From positions 62,001-126,000 of the forward strand of contig CAZBSI010000003.1 of NCBI GenBank assembly GCA_964494345.1: 64,000 nucleotides of DNA, read 5' to 3'. The stretch comes from DTKD01 sp964494345 (GTDB lineage Bacteria; Armatimonadota; UBA5829). A model generated the notes under the pieces. The model did not search any database, had not been told where the DNA came from, and saw only the letters and a list, made by a program, of their open reading frames with translations. A program made the position numbers and the translations under genes. Below are positions 33,723 through 41,553 of this stretch, piece after piece; position 1 is the first letter of the stretch, and each line of letters starts with the position of its first letter.

Positions 33723-35729
33723 CTACTTCTTCGCCTTAACCATATCCGCCAATGCGTCGATCTGAGCGAGAATCCCGGCGCCTTCGAATCCACGCAGTCT
33801 CGCCGAAAGCGATCTGCACGCCGCAGAGCATGTCCCACAGCCCTTGCATACGCCCTCATTAACCCGCGCTACAGTCTTCATTACCTGATTGTCACGAGTA
33901 GAGCGCTCCTTGTCGACGACTTCGACGAGTTCGATCGCCGTAAACGGGCAGACATCAGCGCACAATCCGCAGCCGATGCAGGTGTCTTCGAATATGGTAG
34001 CGATCATCGGCTCGCTCTTGATATGATCCTTGCTGAACAATCCAATTGCCTTGGAAGCGGCCCCGGACGCCTGGGCGACCGTGTCGGGGATATCCTTGGG
34101 ATACTGGCACGCCCCGGCGAGATAGATTCCGTCCGTCAGCACCTCGACAGGCTTGAGCTTGGGGTGCGCCTCGCTGAACCAGTTATATGCGTCGGTGGAT
34201 ATGCCGAGTTTCCTGGCGAGATCCTTGGCATCATGCTGCGGCTGCATAGCAGTAGCGAGCACGACCAGATCGACCCGCACCTCAACCTGCTTGCCCAGCA
34301 GCGTGTCGGCGCCCTTTACCACGAGTTGATCCCCATCCGGATAAATCTTGCTGACCCTGCCACGGATATAGTTCGCGCCGTATTCCTCAATGGTGCGCTT
34401 CACGAACTCCTCATAACCTTTGCCGTTGGCGCGGATGTCCATATAAAAAACGTGCGTCTCCACGTCGTGCAGTTTGTCCTTGACCAGCAGGGCCTGCTTT
34501 GCGTTATACATACAGCAGACTTTGGAGCAATAGGCATGTCCGTGCTCATCGTCGCGGCTGCCCACGCAGGAGATAAACGCTATGGACTTCGGCGTTTTGC
34601 CATCCGACGGGCGGACGATATGACCCTCGGTCGGCCCTGATGCGTTCATAAGGCGCTCAAATTGAATAGCCGAGATAACGTCAGGATATTTGCCGTGGCC
34701 ATAATTGCCAAGTGCCGAATGATCCCACAGCTCGAATCCCGTAGCGACGACTATCGCGCCGAACTTCTCCTCGACCACTTCGTCTACGGTATCGTAACTG
34801 ATCGCCCCGGTTGGGCATACTTTCTGGCAGACACCGCATTTTCCGCCATTAAATATCCGGCAGTGTTCGCGGTCGATAACAGGCTTATTCGGAACCGCCT
34901 GCGGGAACGGGCGATATATTGCCCTGCGCAGCCCCATGCCCTCGTCGAATTCGCTGGGCACGTTCTTTACAATGCACTTCTCCAGACACAACCCGCATCC
35001 GGTGCAGAGTTTCGGGTCAACACAAGTGGCCTTTTTGCGAATCTTAACATCGAAGTTGCCGACGAATCCGTTGACTTCCTCGACCTCGGAATATGCCCAT
35101 ATATCGATGAGCGGGTGGCTGGCGCAGTCGACCATCTTCGGGGTAAGAATACACGCAGCGCAGTCGAGTGTGGGGAAAGTCTTATCGTATTGAGCCATTC
35201 TCCCGCCGATAGACGGGGTTCGCTCGACCAGCACCACCGGATGACCCGCATCCGCGATATCGAGAGCGGCCTGTATCCCCGCAACCCCTCCGCCGATAAC
35301 CAGAGCGCGCTTGGTGATGCCGATATCATTTCTGAACAGTGGCACGTTTTTAGCGACCTTGGCAACCGCCATACGAGTTAGTTCGATGGCTTTTTCGGTG
35401 GTCTCAGGGGTTCTCTCGTGTACCCACGAGCACTGCTCGCGTATGTTGGCCATCTCCACCATATACGGGTTCAGCCCCGCCGCCGCTATGCAGCGCTGGA
35501 AGGTCGGCTCGTGCAGCCGTGGCGAGCAGGAAGCGATCACGACGCGGTCGAGGTTGTGCTCCTTAATAGCCTCCGCGACCATATTCTGGCCCGGCTCAGA
35601 ACACATATATTTATAATCCGTCGAGTAGACGACCCCAGGGAAGCTCTTCGCGGCCTCAGCCACGGCCTCCACATCGACCGTCTTAGCGATATTCGACCCG
35701 CACCAGCAAACAAAAACACCAATTCGCAT
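33723..35729 (-). CDS. hdrA: Heterodisulfide reductase subunit A-like protein HdrA
   Basis: A predicted 668-residue flavin and iron-sulfur protein. The N-terminal domain has VFVCWCGSNIAK and VIASCSPRLHEPTF. The FAD-binding core starts ALVIGGGVAGIQAALDIADAG. LDCAACILTPKM supplies further Cys ligands. Ferredoxin motifs occur in the middle (CTGCGLCLEKC; CGVCQKVCPTGA) and at the C terminus (CIGCGLCADVCPF; CKGCGTCSAACRS). HdrA is the electron-bifurcating flavin subunit in methanogens and in bacterial Hdr-like complexes. Full-length, with all expected cluster motifs. Separated from hdrB by toxin-antitoxin genes, unlike compact hdrABC clusters. Confidence 0.93.
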   Translation of the reverse strand: MRIGVFVCWCGSNIAKTVDVEAVAEAAKSFPGVVYSTDYKYMCSEPGQNMVAEAIKEHNLDRVVIASCSPRLHEPTFQRCIAAAGLNPYMVEMANIREQCSWVHERTPETTEKAIELTRMAVAKVAKNVPLFRNDIGITKRALVIGGGVAGIQAALDIADAGHPVVLVERTPSIGGRMAQYDKTFPTLDCAACILTPKMVDCASHPLIDIWAYSEVEEVNGFVGNFDVKIRKKATCVDPKLCTGCGLCLEKCIVKNVPSEFDEGMGLRRAIYRPFPQAVPNKPVIDREHCRIFNGGKCGVCQKVCPTGAISYDTVDEVVEEKFGAIVVATGFELWDHSALGNYGHGKYPDVISAIQFERLMNASGPTEGHIVRPSDGKTPKSIAFISCVGSRDDEHGHAYCSKVCCMYNAKQALLVKDKLHDVETHVFYMDIRANGKGYEEFVKRTIEEYGANYIRGRVSKIYPDGDQLVVKGADTLLGKQVEVRVDLVVLATAMQPQHDAKDLARKLGISTDAYNWFSEAHPKLKPVEVLTDGIYLAGACQYPKDIPDTVAQASGAASKAIGLFSKDHIKSEPMIATIFEDTCIGCGLCADVCPFTAIELVEVVDKERSTRDNQVMKTVARVNEGVCKGCGTCSAACRSLSARLRGFEGAGILAQIDALADMVKAKK

Positions 35730-35808
35730 AGTTAGTTCTCTGTTTCTTAGTTATCAGTTTTGCAGCACCCGGCCACCATTGCGCAGAGTGCCTGGGTTAT
35801 TTCTCACA

Positions 35809-36042
35809 CTACTTAAGCAACGATCTAAACTCGTCAATCGTAATGCCCATGTCCCGAACAATTCCTGCAAATGTTTTCGGTTTCAAGGTTTTGCCTTTAT
35901 GCACCGGTATTACAACACGACGCTTATCCGCATCACGGAAATAGATAACGTGGCCCCCTTTTGTTCGATCAAGTCGAAATCCTGCTCTTCTTGCGACAGT
36001 TTCGGCTTGAGCACTGGTCACACGCGGGATTCGCGGACTCAC
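35809..36042 (-). CDS. hicA: HicA-family mRNA interferase toxin (module 3)
   Basis: A predicted 77-residue HicA toxin with the double-stranded RNA-binding-like fold. The catalytic His lies in TKGGHVIYFRD, followed by the conserved strand VVIPVHKGKTLKPKTFAGIV and the C-terminal helix GITIDEFRSLL. It starts at GTG 36042, overlapping the stop of the HicB gene upstream (gtga), so the order here is hicB-hicA. Expected action: ribosome-independent mRNA cleavage, neutralised by HicB. It is 79 bases upstream of hdrA in the same direction. Confidence 0.85.
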   Translation of the reverse strand: MSPRIPRVTSAQAETVARRAGFRLDRTKGGHVIYFRDADKRRVVIPVHKGKTLKPKTFAGIVRDMGITIDEFRSLLK

Positions 36043-36254
36043 GCAGCTACCTCTATCGGCAATATTTGAACGTTGTCATCAGGAAAAGGCTCCCCAGCAG
36101 CTTTAAGGCTCTCTAAATATAGCTCGATCGCCTCTCGAATATTTGCTTTCACCTCATCCAGAGTATCCCCTTGGCTATGGCACCCCTGCAAGGCAGGGGC
36201 AAAAGCATGGTAACCGCCATCCTCTTCACGTTCAAGTACCACTGTGTATTTCAC
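36039..36254 (-). CDS. hicB: HicB-family antitoxin (module 3)
   Basis: A predicted 71-residue HicB antitoxin consisting only of the partial RNase H-like domain: VKYTVVLEREEDGGYHAF, then PALQGCHSQGDTLDEVKANI and EAIELYLESLKAAGE. No DNA-binding helix-turn-helix or ribbon-helix-helix extension follows, so autoregulation by this protein is not expected. GTG 36254 has ggaggt 6 bases upstream; the frame also opens at 36287. It overlaps hicA by 4 bases. Confidence 0.85.
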   Translation of the reverse strand: MKYTVVLEREEDGGYHAFAPALQGCHSQGDTLDEVKANIREAIELYLESLKAAGEPFPDDNVQILPIEVAA

Positions 36255-36335
36255 GGCCGTACCTCCAAAACACTGCCGCCGATTCATAAGTCAATTCTCA
36301 GCCGGTTATTTGTTTATCCCGGCTAATTCAGGCTC

Positions 36336-36554
36336 TCAAGCCGCCACGTTGACATTTACGATCAGCAGCCCGTCGTCACCTTTTGCTTCCACGCCATCTT
36401 CTCGCAGGCATTCAAGCATCAGTTCGATTGCATCCCGCGTATATTCTATTGCTTCCTCGACGGTTTCGCCCTGCGAAAAGCAGCCGGGCAAACCAGGAAC
36501 CTCTGTCCAGTAGCCGCCTTCTTCAGCAGGATGCACCAAAATAGTGTAGTTCAT
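36336..36554 (-). CDS. hicB: Orphan HicB-family antitoxin (module 2)
   Basis: A predicted 72-residue HicB-like protein: MNYTILVHPAEEGGYWTEV, then PGLPGCFSQGETVEEAIEYT and AIELMLECLREDGVEAK. No complete hicA lies next to it; a 13-codon hicA remnant lies directly upstream, and the remnant's last codons contain this gene's SD (caggagg). It is therefore the surviving half of a decayed module. It is 81 bases upstream of module 3. As a free antitoxin it might still bind a related HicA. Confidence 0.85.
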   Translation of the reverse strand: MNYTILVHPAEEGGYWTEVPGLPGCFSQGETVEEAIEYTRDAIELMLECLREDGVEAKGDDGLLIVNVNVAA

Positions 36555-36556
36555 TG

Positions 36557-36601
36557 CTACCTCCTGAGGAAACTTAAAAACTCATCTATTGTCAGACCGG
36601 T
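36557..36601 (-). pseudogene. 3' remnant of a hicA gene
   Basis: Just upstream of the orphan hicB, read on the minus strand, 14 codons encode TGLTIDEFLSFLRR followed by TAG. This matches the C-terminal helix of HicA (compare GITIDEFRSLLK in module 3). A TAA precedes it in frame, and the stop of hdrB is only 18 bases further upstream, so the rest of the gene is missing. The simplest reading is a deletion that removed most of hicA between hdrB and its last helix. Confidence 0.65.
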
Positions 36602-36619
36602 TTAATCCCGATTAGCATC

Positions 36620-37507
36620 TCAGCTCTCTACTTCGACAGGCTCCTTGCCAATGAGATCCAGCGCAGGGTTTACGTCGACGAGGTGAGACGCGAAGCATTT
36701 CTTAATGCCAGGTACCTCCATAGCGAGACCGAGCAGTTCGGTGAAGAAGAAAATCGGCATCGCCAGGTCCTCTCCACGTATTTTGCCGGCAGCCGCCTGC
36801 CTCATCTCAAGGTTAGTCATACACAGCGGACACGCCGTTACAATACAATTGGCCCCGTGCTGCTTCGCGTTAGAGATAATCTTGCCGGTCAACTCAGCGA
36901 CTATGCTGCTTCTGGATATTCCAAAGCTCGCCCCGCAGCATTCGTTTTTGAAGAACCACTCAATCGGCTCTGCGCCGACTGTCTTCATCGCTTCATCCAT
37001 ACTAACCGGCTCTTCGGCATCGTCGAAGCCCATCACCTTAGGCGGTCGAACAAGCAGACAGCCGTAATAACAGGCAAGTTTCAGCCCGGTCAGCGGCTTT
37101 CGCAGGTTCTCAGACACCCTTTGCAGCACTTCCGGCTGGGTAAACACCTCCAGTGCCGAATACACCGAAATCTCACCGGTAAACTTCTTCTCCAGCTTCG
37201 AGTTGATGTCATCACGCAGGGCCTGATTAGATTTTAACTCGACTTCAGCAGAGCGCATCCGGTTATAACAAGCCGCACACGGCGCGACAACGTCCATCTT
37301 CATACGCTCCGCGATACCAAGGTTGCGCGCGGGCAAAGAAATGCTCAGATCATGGTCGAGATTATGCGCCGAGGTCGCCCCGCAGCAGTTCCAATCCGGA
37401 ATCTCTTGAAGCCCGATTCCCAACGCCTCCGCGACCAGAGTCGTGGAGCTATGAAACTCCTTAGCCGTCGATTCCAGGCTGCAGCCCGGGAAATATGCAT
37501 AGTTCAT
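36620..37507 (-). CDS. hdrB: Heterodisulfide reductase subunit B-like protein HdrB
   Basis: A predicted 295-residue protein with two complete CCG domains, the ligands of the noncubane [4Fe-4S] clusters that reduce disulfides in methanogen HdrB. The first has AYFPGCSLE, IPDWNCCGATSAH and VVAPCAACYNR; the second has LACYYGCLLVRPP, FKNECCGASFGIS and VTACPLCMTN. The natural substrate in a bacterium is unknown; a protein disulfide such as a DsrC-like protein or a low-molecular thiol would be candidates. Soluble. Preceded by hicB module 1 (53 bases) and followed closely by the hicA remnant. Confidence 0.93.
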   Translation of the reverse strand: MNYAYFPGCSLESTAKEFHSSTTLVAEALGIGLQEIPDWNCCGATSAHNLDHDLSISLPARNLGIAERMKMDVVAPCAACYNRMRSAEVELKSNQALRDDINSKLEKKFTGEISVYSALEVFTQPEVLQRVSENLRKPLTGLKLACYYGCLLVRPPKVMGFDDAEEPVSMDEAMKTVGAEPIEWFFKNECCGASFGISRSSIVAELTGKIISNAKQHGANCIVTACPLCMTNLEMRQAAAGKIRGEDLAMPIFFFTELLGLAMEVPGIKKCFASHLVDVNPALDLIGKEPVEVES

Positions 37508-37560
37508 GCGAAAATCCTTAGTTTTGAGTTTTTATATAATTATTGAAAGCTGCACTAACG

Positions 37561-37779
37561 TTAAGCCGCGATCTCCAGGCTCAATACCTTTGCGTCTCCA
37601 TCGACAGTAGACGGCAGACCTTCTTCAGCAAGACACGCAAGGTGAAATGGTATCCCCTCGCGCGCAAGATCAATCACTTCTTCTTCAGTGTCCCCGCAAG
37701 CGACATATCCCGGCAGGGCCGGAACTGTAAGCGAATATTTGCCCGCCGGATCGCGCTCGACCACAACAGTAAACCGCAT
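37561..37779 (-). CDS. hicB: HicB-family antitoxin (module 1)
   Basis: A predicted 72-residue HicB antitoxin: MRFTVVVERDPAGKYSLTV, then PALPGYVACGDTEEEVIDLA and EGLPSTVDGDAKVLSLEIAA. The RNase H-like fragment is present without a DNA-binding extension. ATG 37779 has aggagg 8 bases upstream and overlaps the hicA stop by one base. Order here is hicA-hicB, opposite to module 3. Confidence 0.85.
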   Translation of the reverse strand: MRFTVVVERDPAGKYSLTVPALPGYVACGDTEEEVIDLAREGIPFHLACLAEEGLPSTVDGDAKVLSLEIAA

Positions 37780-38000
37780 CACTTGCTCCTCCTTGCCTCT
37801 TCGAAATCTTGCCTGCTCACTCCTGCCTGGCGCAAAATGCTGGACATATTGCCTTCGGACAAGTCCTTGCCGACGTGCACGCTGATCGTCACTCTTGCAT
37901 CCGGACGCTCATTATGCACCATACGGACATGACTACCAACTTGACGGCGAATCTCAAATCCGAGCTTCTGTAAGGTGCGAATCACCTCTTTAGCCGTCAT
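37779..38000 (-). CDS. hicA: HicA-family mRNA interferase toxin (module 1)
   Basis: A predicted 73-residue HicA toxin: MTAKEVIRTLQKLGFEIRRQ, the catalytic His in VGSHVRMVHNE, then VTISVHVGKDLSEGNMSSIL and the final helix GVSRQDFEEARR. It is full-length for the family. The SD gagggg lies 8 bases upstream. The gene begins 22 bases after the hdrC stop, so it is probably read through from the hdr promoter. Confidence 0.87.
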   Translation of the reverse strand: MTAKEVIRTLQKLGFEIRRQVGSHVRMVHNERPDARVTISVHVGKDLSEGNMSSILRQAGVSRQDFEEARRSK

Positions 38001-38022
38001 ACTCGATGCCCCTCACCCGCAC

Positions 38023-38598
38023 CTATTCCTTAAACAGCCCCTTCACTTCCTTACGGCCTTTGATAATGCCTGGGATCAGGCCGAGTTTGCCTTTCAGGAA
38101 CATATTTATTCCGGAGATCACGTCGTCGAAGAGCCGGCCGGTGCGCATTTTGAACGCCGCTATCATGCTGATCTCGTGCACCCGACCGAAGGTCTTAATC
38201 TGTCGCAGCATCTCTTCGTGCATTTTAAGCACATTCTTCTGCTCCGGATTGACCTTGCCCTCTGCTACGGATATCTGTCTGCAGGCGTCCATTATCTTGG
38301 ACAATGCGACACCCCTGGGACATCGTGTGGCGCACGTCTCGCAGCCTGCACATAGCCAGATTGCCGAGCTGCTCAGCACCTCGTCCTTCATCCCCACTTG
38401 CGCCATCCGAATCACCTGGTTGGGGGCTATGTCCATGTTAAATGCAACGGGACAGCCCCCGGTGCATTCGCCGCACTGATAGCAGCTTAATACGTTTTCA
38501 CCGCAGATCGCTTGTATTTCTTGCTTAAAATTGGAATCAAGCTGCGAACTCGGCGAGGAAGTGGTTACTTTGGGATCAAGACTCAACGTGCTCTCCAT
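38023..38598 (-). CDS. hdrC: Heterodisulfide reductase subunit C-like protein HdrC
   Basis: A predicted 191-residue protein with two [4Fe-4S] motifs, CYQCGECTGGCPV and CAGCETCATRCPRGV, in the HdrC arrangement, and a helical C terminus (MFLKGKLGLIPGIIKGRKE). It relays electrons from HdrA to HdrB. An N-terminal tail of about 35 residues is Ser-rich and variable. It is the first gene of the cluster, so the operon promoter should lie between 38598 and about 38760; I could not pick out a convincing one. Confidence 0.9.
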   Translation of the reverse strand: MESTLSLDPKVTTSSPSSQLDSNFKQEIQAICGENVLSCYQCGECTGGCPVAFNMDIAPNQVIRMAQVGMKDEVLSSSAIWLCAGCETCATRCPRGVALSKIMDACRQISVAEGKVNPEQKNVLKMHEEMLRQIKTFGRVHEISMIAAFKMRTGRLFDDVISGINMFLKGKLGLIPGIIKGRKEVKGLFKE

Positions 38599-38768
38599 AT
38601 ATTACCGCCCGGCGTAAAGCCGAACACTGCGTTCTCAGGTATCACACAACCTTATGGTAACACCGGACGTAACGACAGTCAAGCTGAATTGTGTCATTGC
38701 GCACAAATCAGATAACGCCATAAATATTCTCGCAAAAACCCCCGCGAATGTCTACCAGCCAGGCACAA

Positions 38769-39524
38769 TTACCGTCTGCCTGTAGTCGCGCTCTGCAGAA
38801 TCATATAAACCTGCCCCTTTGCGGACTTTTTCAGCTTGCCGATAACCGTGATCGCCACGCCGCGATCTTTGGTCGAATCAAGAGGGTTTTTTCCGACGAC
38901 ATACATACACCTGGTATCATCGCACACAGCCCAGTCCTGGTTTGTCTCAGGTGGCCCATCGTGTACGTTGGAGTCTTTCGGGTTCGGCTGGAAACCTCGA
39001 TACACCGCCGATATCACCACCATTTTACCGGCGAGCGCATCAAAAGTAGTTATGGCCTGCTTGATCGTTACAGGCACCAGTGCGGCGGTTTTGGTCCCTA
39101 TTTGAACCCTTGTCGATGTGGCGGGAGGAGCGTTGTCGGAAGGGGTGAGCTGCGCGTAGACGGTGAACGTGCCCGGCCCAACCTGCTTGCCGGAGTTATC
39201 CTTTTGATCCCAGCGAGCGCAATAGGTCTTTGTGTCACCAGGGCCGAGTGTCAAAGAAGTCAACGCCTGGGTGTAGAACATGTGCTTGCTGAGACGATAA
39301 CATTCACCCCCATCGCACAACACCCACAAATCGAACTGCTTTCCCGAAGTGAACGAATATTTGAGGACCTGGTTGGTATCGTTGCGGATGGCGTACTCAA
39401 AACTGACAGTTTCGCCAAGACCATAAGACGGTTTGTCGGTCCGCAGGCCCTGCATAACGCTTTGCTGCGCAGAACCGGTTCCGGCCAGAGAGATTATAGC
39501 GATCAGAAAAATCGTCGCGCGCAT
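38769..39524 (-). CDS. Secreted BsuPI-domain protein
   Basis: A predicted 251-residue exported protein. A signal peptide (MRATIFLIAIISLAGTGSA) precedes an immunoglobulin-like BsuPI domain (intracellular proteinase inhibitor family): LRTDKPSYGLGETVSFEYAI, YSFTSGKQFDLWVLCDGGEC and GPGTFTVYAQLTP. The C-terminal part (from about residue 150) looks like a small OB-type beta domain ending in GKLKKSAKGQVYMILQSA. The name does not imply protease inhibition here. It follows mazG by 19 bases and is the last gene of the kimA unit. Confidence 0.72.
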   Translation of the reverse strand: MRATIFLIAIISLAGTGSAQQSVMQGLRTDKPSYGLGETVSFEYAIRNDTNQVLKYSFTSGKQFDLWVLCDGGECYRLSKHMFYTQALTSLTLGPGDTKTYCARWDQKDNSGKQVGPGTFTVYAQLTPSDNAPPATSTRVQIGTKTAALVPVTIKQAITTFDALAGKMVVISAVYRGFQPNPKDSNVHDGPPETNQDWAVCDDTRCMYVVGKNPLDSTKDRGVAITVIGKLKKSAKGQVYMILQSATTGRR

Positions 39525-39543
39525 GGCCGTGACCCCTTTCGCT

Positions 39544-40353
39544 CTACTGCTCGCCCTTAGCGGCCTCCCATATTTCGTCCATCTCCGCCAAGGTCATCTC
39601 AGATATATTTTTACCCGATTTGTCAGCGTGCTGCTCAATTTTGCCGAACCTGAACGAGAACCTGTCCAGCATCTCTCGAAGCGCCTCCTCCGGGTCGATG
39701 CCCTCGTGCCGGGCTATGTTGACGATCGTGAACAGCATATCCCCGATTTCAGATCGAATCTGACCCTTATCCGCAGACTCAAAAGCCTGCTCAAGCTCAT
39801 CCGATTCCTCTCGCAGCTTATCGAAAATTGAGGCTACGTTTGGCCAATCGAAGCCCGTGCGCGCTGCTTTCTTGCTGAGCTTCGCGGCACGCATCAGGGC
39901 AGGCAGGCTTTTCGGCACCCCGTCAAGAACCGACTTACGATCCTCATATCCCGGTTCAGAGCTTTTTATCTGATCCCAATTAGTTAAGACGTCATCGACG
40001 CCGCTAACTTGCACATCGGCAAACACGTGCGGATGTCTTCTTTGCAGCTTTTTGCGGATCGTGGAGCACACATCTGCTATGTCGAACTGATTATTCTCAC
40101 GAGCGATCTCTGCGTGCAGAAGCACCTGCAGCAACAAATCCCCAAGTTCATCCTCGACCTGAACCGGATCTCCGCTGTCTATCGCCTCCAGAACCTCATA
40201 AGTCTCTTCAATCGCGTATTTTTTCAGCGATAGATGAGTTTGCTCCCTGTCCCACGGGCATCCGTCCGGCGCCCGCAGCTTCGCCACCGTCTCGACCAGA
40301 GCCTCGAACTCATCTCGTATTCGCGATCCTTCTATCTTTTTATTCTCCACCAA
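39544..40353 (-). CDS. mazG: Nucleoside triphosphate pyrophosphohydrolase MazG
   Basis: A predicted 269-residue two-domain MazG, the all-alpha NTP pyrophosphohydrolase that hydrolyses nucleoside triphosphates to monophosphates. The N-terminal domain has LRAPDGCPWDREQTHLSL, EETYEVLEAID and EDELGDLLLQVLLHAEIA (E-x2-D metal-binding motif); the C-terminal domain repeats it as KLREESDELEQAF and RSEIGDMLFTIVNIARHEG. Length and motifs match full-size bacterial MazG. Role: housecleaning of aberrant nucleotides and modulation of stress signalling. Only 5 bases separate it from the STAS-USP gene. Confidence 0.92.
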   Translation of the reverse strand: MVENKKIEGSRIRDEFEALVETVAKLRAPDGCPWDREQTHLSLKKYAIEETYEVLEAIDSGDPVQVEDELGDLLLQVLLHAEIARENNQFDIADVCSTIRKKLQRRHPHVFADVQVSGVDDVLTNWDQIKSSEPGYEDRKSVLDGVPKSLPALMRAAKLSKKAARTGFDWPNVASIFDKLREESDELEQAFESADKGQIRSEIGDMLFTIVNIARHEGIDPEEALREMLDRFSFRFGKIEQHADKSGKNISEMTLAEMDEIWEAAKGEQ

Positions 40354-40358
40354 AACCC

Positions 40359-41552
40359 CTATCGCGCTTGTCTGAACGACATAACCTCACACGGCCGCTT
40401 GTTAATCAACGTAAGAGCCATAGACTGCGCAAGATGGAAATCCCCGGTAGATTCACGGCGCAGCCCTACCACCGCCAGGTCGAATTTGCCCTCTTCAACT
40501 ATTTTGAGAAATCCCAAAACAGAGTCACGAACCCTCTCCGAGACGTGATTTATAGCGACACCATATCTTTTTCCTATCCGATTCGCCTCCCTGGCGCAAT
40601 CCGCCGCAGCCGCATCGGCGTCGGGCTTGGGGGTATCAATCGCCTGGCTTCGAGGAACTGCGATTATAGAGACCACCGTAACTTTTGCGTTCGGCTCCCC
40701 CTCTACGAACTTGCATGCATGCTGAACCGCCAGGCTCCATGCCCCAGTCGCGGGCACGACGACGTTAAGAGCGGGTTGACTCGGGTTATCAGGGGAACCC
40801 TTAATCAAAGCCACCTCTAAAGGGGCCGCCTCCTGAAGAGACAACGCCTCCGATTGCTCCATTCTCAGGCAATCATCCCCGCAGGAGTCGATGCTGGTCA
40901 GTGCGAAGTTCGCGCCCAGCTTCTCGGCAAACTCGCCCAGTTCCGTGCCGGAACGCACCCTTTGGACGTGCGCAAAGCTCGACAGACCCGTCTGCTTCAC
41001 TAACCCCTGTCCTTCCTCCAACCGCTTCTGCCCCTGCGCTTCACGGTCAGGAAGCGGGCTGCCTAACGGCAAAGTCCACGGCACCCGGATAAGGTCCACA
41101 AGGTGTATCTCGCAGTTCTCGCCGATAGCAAGTTTATCCGCAAAATAAACCGCCCTTTTCCAGTTACCCAGCATCGGCACAACTCCGGCAGTCTGAGCCT
41201 TTCCCCTTCGCGGCGTCGCCTCGCCTATCTCCAGTGAGTATCTGGCCTCCTCGATAGTCGCAGCTATCGGCAACTGCGACCTTACACCCGGCACGGTCTT
41301 GCCGATCTCGATCTCCTCATCGGTAAGTCCCACAACCATAATCCGCGCATTTTGAGACGCGATGAATGCGAACGCGTCGGAAAACGTCTCCGCGCCCTTT
41401 GCCGTGATCTTGGTTATCGGCGATCCATCTATTATTATCCCAGTCGGGTGATTTTCCAGCAGCAGCGCTGCAGCGGCTTGAATCGCGGGCCAGATGTTGG
41501 ATTTCACCTCCCCGCGCAAAGTTATTGTATCGTCACGAGCCTCGATTATCAT
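40359..41552 (-). CDS. STAS domain-universal stress protein fusion, KimA operon partner
   Basis: A predicted 397-residue soluble protein. Residues 1-105 read as a STAS-like domain (IIEARDDTITLRGEVKSNIW, then GIIIDGSPITKITAKGAETF, ending ATIEEARYSLEI). Two divergent universal-stress-protein-like segments follow: about 120-255 (VVPMLGNWKRAVYFADKLA) and 262-397 (ALNVVVPATGAWSLAVQHAC, KVTVVSIIAVPR, DLAVVGLRRESTGDF). The second lacks the ATP-binding G-x2-G-x9-G-S/T motif. STAS domains usually regulate anion transporters or anti-sigma pathways. Here the gene starts one base after kimA's stop, so a regulatory role toward that transporter is plausible but unproven. Confidence 0.68.
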   Translation of the reverse strand: MIIEARDDTITLRGEVKSNIWPAIQAAAALLLENHPTGIIIDGSPITKITAKGAETFSDAFAFIASQNARIMVVGLTDEEIEIGKTVPGVRSQLPIAATIEEARYSLEIGEATPRRGKAQTAGVVPMLGNWKRAVYFADKLAIGENCEIHLVDLIRVPWTLPLGSPLPDREAQGQKRLEEGQGLVKQTGLSSFAHVQRVRSGTELGEFAEKLGANFALTSIDSCGDDCLRMEQSEALSLQEAAPLEVALIKGSPDNPSQPALNVVVPATGAWSLAVQHACKFVEGEPNAKVTVVSIIAVPRSQAIDTPKPDADAAAADCAREANRIGKRYGVAINHVSERVRDSVLGFLKIVEEGKFDLAVVGLRRESTGDFHLAQSMALTLINKRPCEVMSFRQAR

Positions 41553-41553
41553 T

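Noticed and set aside
29403..38598. Hdr genes as evidence of a methanogenic archaeon
   Set aside because: The surrounding genes (pil secretin, sigma-70, argG, recO, cdaA) are bacterial, and no mcr, mtr or F420 biosynthesis gene is present.
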